Assembly (NCBI GenBank): GCA_013368375.1
Contig: JAACJP010000012.1
Coordinates: forward strand, 434,001-498,000
Source of the DNA: Tricholomella constricta
Taxonomy: Eukaryota; Basidiomycota; Agaricomycetes; Agaricales; Lyophyllaceae
Direction of reading: 5' to 3'
Length of the DNA: 64,000 nucleotides
Part shown: positions 15,555 to 27,800 of the stretch, one piece after another
Layout of the letters: each line of letters starts with the position of its first letter
How positions within the stretch are numbered: the first letter of the stretch is position 1
The notes under the pieces: generated by a model
The model's database searches: none
What the model was told of the DNA's origin: nothing
The model's input: only the letters and a program-made list of their open reading frames with translations
Translations under genes and position numbers: made by a program

Positions 15555-18500
15555 CTAAGGCCAGCCGGAACCCTGGCCCCACCCAGATGTACCAGCGTTT
15601 TGCTGCATTAACGCAGCCCGTGCAGGATTCATACCTGGAGGCACAGGTGGTTGGGGTTGGAGATTTGGAGGTCGATGTGATGGTGTCTGGTAACCATAAG
15701 GCGTCTGCGGTGGCAGGTAACCAGGACCCGGAAGTGGACCGCTATAGGGATTTGGACCATTATAGGGCGTGGCGCCACTGTATGGATTTGGGGTTCTCCC
15801 CACCTGACGGACAGACATCCGTCCTGGCGTCACACCACCAGCTTGAGGCCGTGCAGGTGTACGAACACCTGCACCGAACGGGGTTTTTGCACCAGCAGCA
15901 GCGTTGGCGATGTTTTGAGATTCGTGAAGATGTCTAGAAGGAATGAAATGAAGGCAAGATCTTATATGCATGCAAATTAGGTACCCACCTGACTTTGAAG
16001 GCGTCGCAAAGTTCGGGAACCCCCACGGCAGCAGCGTCAAACAAGTAATAGGCTTCGGGAGCAACTCGCACTGGCTGGAGTTGACATGAGTACCTTCGTG
16101 TTTGAAATTAAAATGTTGTGCATACCCAAGTCTGAACGACGGAATTTTTGTTAGCCAAAAAGCATAGATTGAAATGACCAGGCCGTTTGCGATTGAGGGT
16201 AAAACCATACATGCTCTTTGCTGGGTTGGCAGCAAGGAAATTCTTGAGAAAAAGGTCTAAAAAAACAAATCAACAAATATAAGAGCGACGAGGCGCTTGA
16301 ACTTACGCAGTTCATCCTCGGAACCGCGCTTGAATTTCTCGTGCGCCATCAACTCCTCGCATCTGCGAGCCATCGCTTGTACATGATTGACAATGAGCTC
16401 ATCTAGATCGGCATAGCTGTGCGTGCTATCAACTATGAGCTGACCGGTAGTTTGACCAGTGGGATCGGCATTGGGTTCGGTAACATCTAAATGGTGTTCT
16501 AGATTAAGGCTGCATAAGGTAAGAAAGAGGACGTACCGATGTGTTGATATAGCTTATCATCGACTTTCCAAGTCACAGCCAAATGATTGACACCCTTCGA
16601 GGAGGGCCTAATCACAACATCACCGCGCTGCTGCTTTTCCAGATAGGCTTCCGCCTGGGCCGTGTTGAAATTGTGGAAGTTAGGATGTTTGACAACTCGC
16701 CGGGTCTTGTCAACCTCCGCTCGCTTTTTCCTGGCCAACACCTCAATATCCTTGTCGTATCGAGTGCGATCCCAACAATCATCAGGCCGTACACGCCTGA
16801 AGTCGCCGTCTCCATCAGATACATCGGAAGGACGTGACGACAATTCAACTATGAATTGGTCTTGCTCGAGGTTAAATTTGAGATTGATGATGACACCAGG
16901 TACAGTCTGGCCTTTGACAACGACGTCCCCAACGTTCGCCGGGATACGGTCGGCCACAAATTCAGAGTGGATGATGCCCTCTATTCCAGAATCCAAGCGA
17001 ACATGAACCGACTGATTTTTGGTGCGCAGGACAAGGACAGAGATGATGAGTCCCACACGCAAAGTTTTGTGCGTTTCACCACTGAGCATAGTGACAACGT
17101 CCCAGGGAGACGGCAACCGGAATTTCTCGCGAAGTTCTGCATACGGTTTGATGAGCTCGTCACGAATGAGGTTTAGCGTGTGTCGTTTCTGATCCTGGTT
17201 TGCCTCATAAAGACTGATCGCAAATTCGTCCAAGTTGAGCTCTGAAAGCTTCTTCTCATTTTCTTTATCCTGAATGATAACGTTGATGACATATGAGGGG
17301 TGCTCGTCGTGTATGTCTTCTTCATCAAGTTCGAGTGCGTCCGTGGCCATCTTCCGTGCCAATTCGTAGTCCTCAGGATGGATACGAGTATCGTCCAAAG
17401 AGTCGGGGGCCATGTCGTCGTCACGACGATTCTTGAAAGATTTGGCGTCGGGATCTTGTGAAATACGCAGGAAGCTTGCAGCGTTGAGGAAAATTTTGGT
17501 CGTCAAGAGGCCACCTTTGATGAACTGGTCGCGGTTGACAAGATTTCCGCCCTAAACAAACGTGTGAGATAAGGATTTGCCACAGTACGAGAAGATGGCA
17601 GCTAACCAATGAACCTATTTTCTTCACTAGAACCTGGGCTTTCCTGGGGCCAAGGCCGCAGACGAAAGGTAAAAGATGCTGATAATAGGAATCCGCTACA
17701 GCACGGTTGATATCGACGCCAACTTTGTTAACGACGTCAACAAGGGTTCGCTCGAATGCGGCCAGAAGTTTCTCCTTGGGGACCTAGATGGGGACTGTTG
17801 AGTGAAGTTCGGATGGATGTAGATAACTGGTTCACCAAGTGCTGCTCATCGTCTTCAAACGCAATGGCTGTTATGTCAGAGCCGAGCGCGGCGTACTCGT
17901 TAAGAGGGCTTTGCAAATATCGTGCAAGCCCGACGCAGTATTTCGCCGTTGGAGACAAGGCGCTGAATTCGTCATTGGCACGGTTACTGTGCTGATAGAT
18001 CCGGGCCACATCATCATGCACATATGTGACAGGGATGTCGAAAGTCTCTCGGTTGGGTGTTGGGTTTCCCCATGCATTCTCTCCCTCCTGTTGAGACGTC
18101 GAAATCCCAATACGTTGCTTGACAAGTTGTGACAGTTTGAAAGTGGCGACGCTGAATCCTCCGACAACAATTACGCTGGGTTTCCTTCGGCGAACGATGT
18201 CAAAGAACTCGTCTACCATTTCCGAGTCGAAGAGATTGTCAATTTTGGTATGTTCACGCATGCGGCCTTCTTCGTCGACGAACACGAGGGTGATGGCGTC
18301 CTTGTGAGGATCTCCTTTACCCCACGAAACTGCAAGGACGGATGCTGTTTCTCCAGGAACCATGTCTCCAGTGCAGTATGGTGCGACGTCGATGCGCTGT
18401 ACAGGAGTCAATAACTGAACTCTCGGAATTCCGATTGTGCCTACCTTGCGTAGATGGGAACCACACTGTCCAGCCAAATAGTCTTCAACCTCTTCTCTAA

Positions 18501-20912
18501 TATATTCACGAGTCCATTTCACTGCAGCAGGAATGAGGTGTTGTTCAACGACATCGTGCACTATACGTGAACGCTCCTCGTTCCAGGCTCTAGCGGCGTC
18601 ACTGAAGCTGTCAGAGGCAAATGCATCGTTAAGCCTCCGTTCAAACGTGGATTTGATGTCGGCAGGCACTTCGATTGAAACGGTGACCAAATGCTCTGAT
18701 TCGGCGACGAGAATGTTGAGAAACTGGGGAGAATCCAACATGTCTTGTATACTCTTGTTCTGGAGATATTTGAAGTTCTATAGGAGCCTTTAGTTTTGAG
18801 ATTAGAAAAACAATGAAGGAGTCATAAAGCGTACGAAGTAATGGTGGTGTTCATCAATTTTCGTGATGCCTCGCTCCGTCGGTTCCACAGAGATACGTGC
18901 TTCTTCCTGGAACAGTTTCCGGATCTGGCTCCTAAGCAATGGATCCTTGCCGAGTTCTGTGGATAGGATCATTCGTGCACGGCGAAGGAGTTCTTCCGCT
19001 GGCTGGGCCTTCGCTGGATCCAGGTCAGAAAATTGTTCCGCGTAAACAATTGGGTTCAAATCTTGGTCATCGACGAAATGAACACGATTTGTCGACATGA
19101 AGTTGAGGACAATTTCGTGAGGTTGAATTCCAAAACCCTGAAGAAAGTTGAGAAATGTTGTAATGTATGAAAAAACGTTAGGAGACCCACCTCTGCAAGC
19201 TTAGAAATGATACTCTTCTTGAGGATCTCATATGTAGAGATTCGACTGGGCATCTTTCGCTTCTTTACGACCTCGGTTTCTTCATCATCGTGGAATTGAA
19301 AATCGGCTTCAGATTGTTTCTGGTCCTTGTATTTCATTGATAACCAGTCTGTGCAGTCGGCAACAACCTCCACACTGTCGACCTGGGGAAGAACTTCTTC
19401 CTCGAAGTATAGGTCCTTGACGCCCAACCTTGCGTACAAGGATGTCATGGCCCCTCGCCGTTCGATCATGGACCTGTATTTTTGACCAAGAGAGTAGAGA
19501 CGCCACAACTCGCTGAGATTGAGCAGTTCTTGGCGGGCCCGGATATCGTTCACGTCGAAGTAACGGATGTAGTCACGTTTATGTGTCCAGACATATGGAA
19601 CCTCGAACTCCTCGACAAAAAGAAAGCGGAGAGCGTGAGTGACGGCCATAACCAATGCACCTTTGAGGTTTTGATATTGACCATCAGGGCTGAAGTAATC
19701 CCGATTTTTGCGTGCAGAGAGGCGTTGAGTCACCCACATAGCGGCACCGCCAAGGTCCTGCTCTGTGAGCTGCGTATGCAATGACAATGTGGATGATGGG
19801 GAAAGTGATGACGTCGCCAGTTGCATGCGCTCTGGAATATCTTGAGCTCGGATGAGATCGTCGTCCTCAGTCAATAACCTTTTCTTGATTTCGGATGGCT
19901 CGAACACCTAAAAGCAATATGTGTTGATATAAATACCACAGAGGCATCACAGCTAGACGCACATCCTGGTACTTCATTTCAGGTTTGACATTGTCTTCGT
20001 CGTATTGAATTTCATGGTCCGCTTCCAGAGCCCAGTCATACTCGTGGCCATCACCAAAGACATCGTATATCTCGTGCCATGTACTTTAGACCATCATTCA
20101 AAAATGTACAACAAGAAGCTTAAACATAAAGACTCACGCTGCATCAATACCCGCTAGTTCTGGTCGTGCACCTCGAGCCTTTTTGCGCCGCTCTTGTTCC
20201 TGCTTTTTCTCTCTCCTGCGCTCCTCGCGTGTCTCTTCATCCATAGCGGCAACCCCTTCATCTTCATCATCATATTCGATAAAATCATCCATATCCATGT
20301 CACCGTCATCATCCTCATCGTCTCCGCGTCGATCGTCGTCCCATATTCTCTGGATATCTTGCACTTGAGGAAGCTCGTCGACATCAAGATCATCGTCAGA
20401 GGATTCGTCAATCACTGTTTTGCGTTTCGATGAGGATGCCGCGGGGGACTCGGAATCTCGGCCACGGCGGGTTAGACGACGGTTTTTCTTGAATGAGGCT
20501 CCAGTGTTCTCCTCCAAGAGCTCCAGATCCTCATCTTCTAATCCTTCCTCTTCCTCATCTCCTGTGAGTAGTTTGGTTGAGTACACATTGAATTGAACCT
20601 GCCAGAATTAAGCTTACGCCTTCGGTGATGCTTCTTTCGCCTCTTGCGCCGTTTCCGACGCTCCTCTTCCTCCTCCTCATCCTCGTCCTCTTCGTCTTCA
20701 TCGACAATAAAGCCCTCCCTGATCCGCCTCGCCTCTTCTTCGTCATCCTCCCCTTCCTCAGAGCTATCGTCTGTGACGTTAGGCATGGTAACATCACCAT
20801 CGCCATCGGCCTCTCCTTCACCATCGCCCTCCCCATCCTGAACAGATTTCTGCAGTGGGTCGTCTCGTTCTACGGGTGGAGCATGAATTTCGTCGAGGAC
20901 AGGTGAAGGCAT
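15555..20912 (-). CDS. SPT6: Transcription elongation factor SPT6
   Basis: A very acidic N-terminus (about 20912-20100: [20 protein letters not shown] and later Asp/Glu blocks) carries the histone-chaperone region. Then come the helix-turn-helix and YqgF-like region ([40 protein letters not shown]), the HhH and death-like domains, an S1 domain ([20 protein letters not shown]), and tandem SH2 ([20 protein letters not shown]). The tail has [25 protein letters not shown] Gly/Pro/Tyr repeats and ends [10 protein letters not shown]. Spt6 travels with RNA polymerase II, binds the phosphorylated linker of Rpb1 and reassembles nucleosomes. The ATG at 20912 ([18 protein letters not shown]) is the first in frame. 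Roughly 1,500 residues, normal for the family. Divergent from the deaminase gene. Confidence 0.95.
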
Positions 20913-21277
20913 GGTCAATGTTGGTGGTCCAACTTCAAGTTGCTCAACAAGGAAACAGCCGAAGTTTGTGCTTGATTATGTAAGCCAATCCCTTGCACAC
21001 TGAGAAGTGTGAAATAAATGGATAAATAAATATTGTAAAACAAAAAACAACCGCAAAGGAAGGCGTTCCTTGTACAGATACTTCTTTCTCCCCGGCCCGC
21101 GGGCATCCTCTCTGTTTTTCAGAAACTGTGTTATATCGGCCGGCGCCCCCGTCACCTTGATTTTCCCAGAATGGCGTGGGAATAGAACTCGGGAACAGCA
21201 ACTTCTTTATCTTCGTCCCTCTCACTCAAGTATCAATATAACGTCCGTCACTTCAACCAGCAACGAGCCAAACATTC
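20913..21277. promoter_or_regulatory. Divergent SPT6 / deaminase promoter interval
   Basis: 365 bases between two start codons facing apart. It contains an A/T-rich block near 21008-21052 (AAATAAATGGATAAATAAAT) on the SPT6 side. No gene or repeat is seen. Confidence 0.4.
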
Positions 21278-21863
21278 ATGGACGCGTCTGACCTTGGTCA
21301 GTATCAGCAATATTTTCGTCCCATTCTACGCTCAAGTCCATCTCTTAGCTGGCCATCTCCATTTCCTTCGCCTTGCTCTCGTCGAAGCAGAAAAATGCAT
21401 CCCAACGCCTACAGCCTTCTGTGTGGGATGCGTACTCGTTGCTCGATGGCCATCTGTTTCCGATAGCCCCGTTGTCCTGGCTTCAGGGTACTCCAGGGAA
21501 CTCCCCGGAAATACTCATGCGGAAGCCAATGCTCTATCTAAGGCTCGGGCGCTCTCCTCTACCGAACTTTCGGCCATCTTTTCTTCCGCACCACCCCCTG
21601 ATTTAAAGGCCGTTTTGACTCATGTCGATGTTTACACGACATTGGAGCCCTGCTCTGTCCGGACGTCTGGACTTGCCCCATGTGCAGATGCACTTATCAA
21701 AGCGAACGTTAAACGTTGTTTCATTGGGGTCGGGGAACCTGATGACTTCGTGAAGTGCGAGGGGGCTCAGAAGTTGAAAGATGCGGGCATCGAGGTGATC
21801 TGGATCGATGGATTGGAGAAGGAATGTCTTCAAGCCGCTCGCCGGGGTCATTCGACTGTATGA
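21278..21863 (+). CDS. Cytidine/deoxycytidylate-type zinc deaminase, RIB2-like
   Basis: Exon 1 (MDASDL) joins over a 46-base intron (21296-21341) to VHLLAGHLHFLRLALVEAEK and PTPTAFCVGCVLV. The zinc site is complete: HAEANAL (His ligand and proton-shuttle Glu) and EPCSVRTSGLAPC (two Cys ligands with nine residues between). That spacing, and the following RCFIGVGEPDDFVKCEGAQK and LKDAGIEV, match the pyrimidine deaminase of riboflavin synthesis (yeast Rib2 C-terminal module; RibD N-terminal module) better than tRNA or CMP deaminases. About 180 residues, so it lacks the pseudouridine-synthase module present in yeast Rib2. The stop is 28 bases from the stop of the convergent siderophore synthetase. 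Functional assignment is by motif only. Confidence 0.8.
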
Positions 21864-21891
21864 GCGGTCCCGCATATAGTTTACATCAGAG

Positions 21892-24800
21892 CTACGAAAT
21901 ACTCAGAACATCCCTGACCGCATTTGCCCACAGTTCTACCACCTCTCTCGCCTGAACGCTATCCATGATGTGGGCCGCTGCATCGACTGACATCAGAACT
22001 GTGTCGCTTGAAGGAATGACTGCAAAGTCGAGGATCAAATCATTCTAAATAGCTTCGTTAGTCATGATCACAGCATTTGTCGCATTACTCACCTGCACAA
22101 GATCTGTTGTTGCCAATCGTTCCACTACTGGGTGCAGTTCCTCTGGCGCAGCTGGTGGAATATAATAAGGAACCTGTCGTGTAAGATTAAAGACTTGTCG
22201 AAACCGCGCCGGTAGATCTACTCACCTCCACTTGTTGCATCAACGCCGGTCCGCTTGTTGCTTCCGGCGCAATTCTTACGACGTTGACAACGACATTACA
22301 CAGTGGCTTTCCTCCTGCGTCAACCCACTCGTCTATGTTTACCAGATCACTCTGTACGACCATCGCAGAACGATCTCGTAGGTCATCTTGTATTGCCTTT
22401 GCAATCCCAATCGCCCCGCTCTCATGTGCCCCCGTCACGTGCAACGGGACGATATTCGAACAAGGTGAGGAGAGCTTTGCAATATCGTCGAGTAATCCCG
22501 ACCTTCCGGCTTGCCATAGGCCGAAGGTAACGGACCCAGAGGAGCTAACTTTTCCTTGCACTTGCGCCCAGCATGCAAGAAAGATCGCCGAGAGGGAGAC
22601 CTGTAAGATTCTCGCTCGTTCTTCACACAGCGCCGCGCCGGAAATGGCAGCTTTATCCGTGTAGATGGTGCGCGCGAATGTTGGGGGAGTTGTGGAAATC
22701 AGGGAGGGAAAGAAGACGGGCTCGAACTTCTGCGGAAAAGTCCTTTGCCAGTAACGTTTCTGCAAAACCAAGTTGTCTGGTGTTGGTCCGGAAGCTTGTA
22801 AGAAGGACCAGGTGTCGTTCGAGGTGGCGGGCTCCAACCCTAGATACAAGCGCGAAAGATCATCAATGATGAGTGGTAAACTCCAAGCATCGAATTGGAA
22901 GTGGTGAAGATAGATGACGAGGTAAGTTCGCTCGGACGATTGGCAGAGAGTGGCCCGTGTCGGGGGCCATTTCATAGATGGCGGCGACGTCACGAATTCC
23001 TTCATCCTCGCGATAACCGACTCCAACAATGAGTCGTCTTCGAAACACTCTTCCGTCCAACCGTCGGGGTGCGTGCCTGGTTTGAAGGTGACAATGCGAG
23101 GCTCCCTGTTGCCCTTCCCACAGACAAATGTGGATCGAAGCAGGACGAGCCGTTGCAGCAACGACGCCCAAGCTGTATGCAGCTTTTCTTTGTCTGCTTC
23201 AATGGGAAGGCGATAAGCGAAGGCGTGGTGAAACGCTGTGCGGCCACTGCTTTGCCAGGAACCCATCAGCCACTTCATTCCGGAGGAGGCAAGTGAGATA
23301 TTCTCTATTATATCGGGAGGGCAGTCGAATCGGGCGAGAATAGCGGTCCTCTCTTCTACTGGTACTTGGAGCGGGGGCTGCCTCGTTACTCCATTTGGAG
23401 CGTCACCCTCGGATGTCTTGATCTTTGCGACCATGTCCCCCACTGTCCGACTGGTTATGATGTCATTGGCGCTCAGTACCATCCCAGCGCGCCGAAAGTG
23501 GGTTACGATTTGAATAGCAGTGATGGAGTCAATTCCGAGGGCCACTAGAGGTGTAGCGGATGTGAATTGACTCGCCGAGATGGTCGTGATCAATGACAGG
23601 AGCGACTGTATCTGTTCCGGGATACGTTTTGCGTGCGGCTCTTGGTCGCTGTGAGTTGTTGTTGACCGTGTGATTAGGTCCACAGTGTGCTGAGATGAGA
23701 CATCGTCCAAAGCAAGGGTGTCAAGGTGAAGCATTAGATTCTCCAAAACATGCTGAAAACGTTCGAGAAGGGCTTCGAGATCTGCTGTGGCCATGTAACC
23801 CGGCTGACAAGCGGCTTTGATAGTGAAACCCGATTTGAGTTGATGCACTTCAAGAGCAATTGTGTACTAAAAATGAAGTGAATATTACGATGTTGTCGAC
23901 CTGTGCTCGGGCATACCTGAATCAGTGCCTCCCCTTCTCCTTGAGTATCAAAAGTCCACAATGAGTCTGGAAGCTCCTCGTTCGACTCGAGAGGTTGGAA
24001 CAGAAAGAGGCTATCCCACAACCTTGAGATCCCCAGTTTCCGCTGTATAGAACGAAGAGATGCGTGCTGCCACGGTAGGGCATCCACGTTATATTCGTGG
24101 ATTGATCGCAGTAATTCGATGTTGCGCACACCATCTTTTAGACGGATTCGACATGGTATGGTATTCTGGAACACTGTTAATAAATTGCCTTAGGATATGA
24201 CGAAACGACTAACCAAGACCGGCCCAATGACATTTTCTGCACCAGGAATGCTTCGACCGGACACAGTGTGGCCAAAAACGATGTCCGATGTTCCAGTGAA
24301 TTCGCCCATTAGCTTTGCCCACACCGCCTGCCCTAGACACTGGACCGTGACCGCTGAGCGTCGCAGGACGGCTTCTAAAAGTACGGGATCACATGCAAAT
24401 GTTCGCGAGGCTGCACGAGCCGGACCGGTTTCTGCGCCATACGCTTTCGAAGGTAGATAAGCAGGATGAAAACCCTCGAGAACCCGCATCCAGAACGATG
24501 CACCGAATTCCTCTTGATGTGCGAGGTGGCCGAGGAGGCTAGTGAATTGGGTCGGAGACTTCAACTCAGATCCACGATATATTGCTTGCACCGCGTCAAA
24601 AAGAAGCCCGACAGAAACACCGTCATACAACGCATGATGCATGACAAGAACGAAACGATGCGCCTGGTCCTGTAAATGAGGTGAGGGCACAAAGACGCGA
24701 AGCCAGATAGGTGGCGAATGGAAGCTGCCCTCATCCGTTGGGCATATCGATGCCAAGTAAGCTGAAAGCTTACTATGGTACTCCTCCGATGTTGCAAAAG

Positions 24801-27800
24801 TGTCACTGGTCCACTCAACTGGATTGATGGAATGCACAGCTTGAGCCCAGATTCCAAGTTCCGAATGGAAATGGAATGACGTTCGAAGAATGTCGAATGT
24901 TTTGATGGTCTGCGTCCAGGCGTTCTGGAGGCGATCGATCATCACTCCCGAAGACAGTTGCAGAGGAAACGCATGAACATATAACGCTCCATTGGAGCTG
25001 AGTGTCTAGATACCAATGAGTATACCATACTGACTGGGGCTCTTTATCAGATCGTTGCTTACCTGGGAGAGCATACCCGCCTGGAGACTGGTGGTAGGAA
25101 ACAGGCTTACGACGTCGTTTGATGACAACTTGATGTCACTTTCAGCAAAGGAAGATCGAATGTTGGTCACGGCTCGAGAGTAAGCCTGTTGATCGTCGAG
25201 GTCGTCTGAGATCGAGTTCCGCGAAGCGAGGCGGTTAGTGAGCGTTCGTAATGAGCAGTATTTCATGAGTTCTACAGCGGGGATATTGTAGCCCAGTTTC
25301 TTCAAAACACGAGACAACCCCACGGACTTGATAGAATCAAGCCCGAGGGAGATGAACGATGTCGTCTCGGTCATGAGGCGCTGGTTGATGTCAAGGAAAT
25401 CGGAGACGATGTGCTGCAGCTTGAGGAGCAGATCGGAATCAAAAGTCAATTCTAATTCTTCTTCTACCTCATCGACGAATTCCATGTCGGCGTGGATCCC
25501 GGTAAGTGGGGCGTCAGCGTCGGCCAGATGTGACGCAGTCTTACCAGCGCCGACATCAAGAGCGATCGCCTCGAACTCATCGACGAGGTTGTGGACAAGG
25601 TCTTCATCCAGGTCGCCTTCTTTCCAGGCCGCTTGAATGAGCGCGCTATCCTGACTGGGATCGAGGACTATCTCGACGGAAAGGGCGTACTGGGATCACG
25701 ATAATTAATCACTGGTTGGTGAAAGACGATGAACACTCACGTCGGCCTCGGGAGGTTGACTTTCAACCACGTCCCAAACCTCGCTGACAATGTCGGCCTT
25801 GATAGAGACCGAGAAAAGCAAGTCAAAAAGAGGCTTCCCTGGGCGGACCCAGTTCTGCACTTTACCGAGCGGAACATGCTCTACATCGACCATTGCGGAG
25901 GCACCATATTGAACGTTTTGTAACACATCACCCGATGACTTGAAGTTGACTCGTGTCGGTATGACTGACACCATGGGGAAAATCGCATTTTCTACGTGGT
26001 CTACAGGAAGGAGACGTCCGGAACGGATGACCTGCGGTGATCATGACATCAGTTGGCGGCGGCATGACATTCAAGAAACACGAACGCCAAAAGAAACATC
26101 GTTTGACTGGTATATTCTGGTGGCGGCGATGATGGCGAAGGTACACGTCAATACGGCTTGTAACGTAACCTGCTGTGAGGCTGCAAGTTCTTTCAAGAAC
26201 GTCAAGGACGACCGGAATGCGGAGGTTCGGTAAATTGTGCGGGACGGCCCAACATGACGATAGAGATCAAGAGGCCAAGTGAACCCACGGAAATGGTCAA
26301 CCCAAAATTCTCGAGCTCTAGCGAGATCTGTCGATGCCATGTGGTCGAGGATATCCGACGCCTCCGCGACCACACGGAGAGCAGAACCGCAGTATTCTCG
26401 TTCGGCATCATTGATCAAGAGCGGAAGGGAAATCCCATCATAAAGTGCATGGTGGATGGATAGGACAAGAAAGGCCCGTCCAGGCGACGTATAGGCATGT
26501 AGCCGAAAGGGAGGGGTATCAGATAATGTTGTGTTGATAATCCTGGTGACACCTTGAGCCTGGTTGTCCAAGAACCAACGCACAAATTCGCGACTATCTC
26601 CGATATTTGTATGGTGCTCGGCCCAAGGTAAACCAACTCGATCTGGGCGAAGAACGACCTGCACCAGCGCGCCGCTGAAGAAGAAGACCGTCCTGACAAC
26701 GTCTTCGCGTTAGCTTCCCGCCTAGCGGGTTGAAAACAAGAAAATTTACCTCATGATGGGATGTCTGTACATGACAGCTTGCCACGCGCGTCGAAGGTCG
26801 GAAACACACATTCCAGTCTTGCACGAAAGGATGACATGCTGGACGTACATCGCATCATTGTTGGCGGATCGAGACAGTACCCCTTCTTGGACGCTAAACG
26901 GAGGGAGAAGACATTCCACAGAGGAATTTGCGTAGCTTGAATCCACGTCATCGGACCATTTGGAGGAGAACTCCTCCGAATAAGAAGTCAAAACCCTTTC
27001 TGAGGGCGAGGGTAGAACACCGTTGAATAACGAGGAGATACCAGACAGGGTTGGTTTTAACATGATATCTGAAGCGGAAACTCTATGGCCGAAGGTATCC
27101 TTCAGGTCCTTGGCAAACCGGATGGCGGCCATGGAGTCAAGCCCACATTCAAAGATATTGAGTTCAGGACGGGCCACTGATAGCGGCATGGTGGTGTGTC
27201 GTCCGAGGACTGCAAAAATGTCTTCCTCCAATTTCGTCATTGACCTCGATTCCGAGTCTTGCTCGTGCATGCCAGCCATCAATACGGCCAGGGCATCGAC
27301 ACCAAGTGAGTTGAAGATTCCGAGGAGTACTTTAGCATCCGACTTGCCGTTGGAGCTCAGTGGAAGCCAGTTGAGAGGAATGATATGACTGGGCCTCATG
27401 TACCTGGCCAGTTCAGTCTCACAGATGGACCTGATTCGCTCCATCAATCCCTTTGGGGGTGAGATGACCTGAGGCTCCTGAGATTTTCGAGTCGAGACGG
27501 TCACCGAGGGATCCCAGGTAATGAAAGACACCAGTTGCTCAGTTCCGATGGACGGGTGCTTGGCTAAAACTGTAGCGGCATCGAGAGAGAAGCGTGAAGA
27601 TGTAGGAGTCGCTTTCCGAATAACGGAGGAGATGCCTTCCGATTCAATGCGAACACCCCTCAATTTGATCTGGGAATCGATCCGTCCGAGGATCTCGAGC
27701 GTCTGGTCTGGCATCATTCCTAAGTTCACAGAGCGTCAAGCAAGGAATGAGATCACCAAAGACAAAACTTACGGACTAGATCTCCTGTCCGGTAAGCCCA

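Noticed and set aside
20240..20700. Plus-strand Ser/Ile-rich frames
   Set aside because: Shadows of the acidic SPT6 N-terminus on the minus strand.
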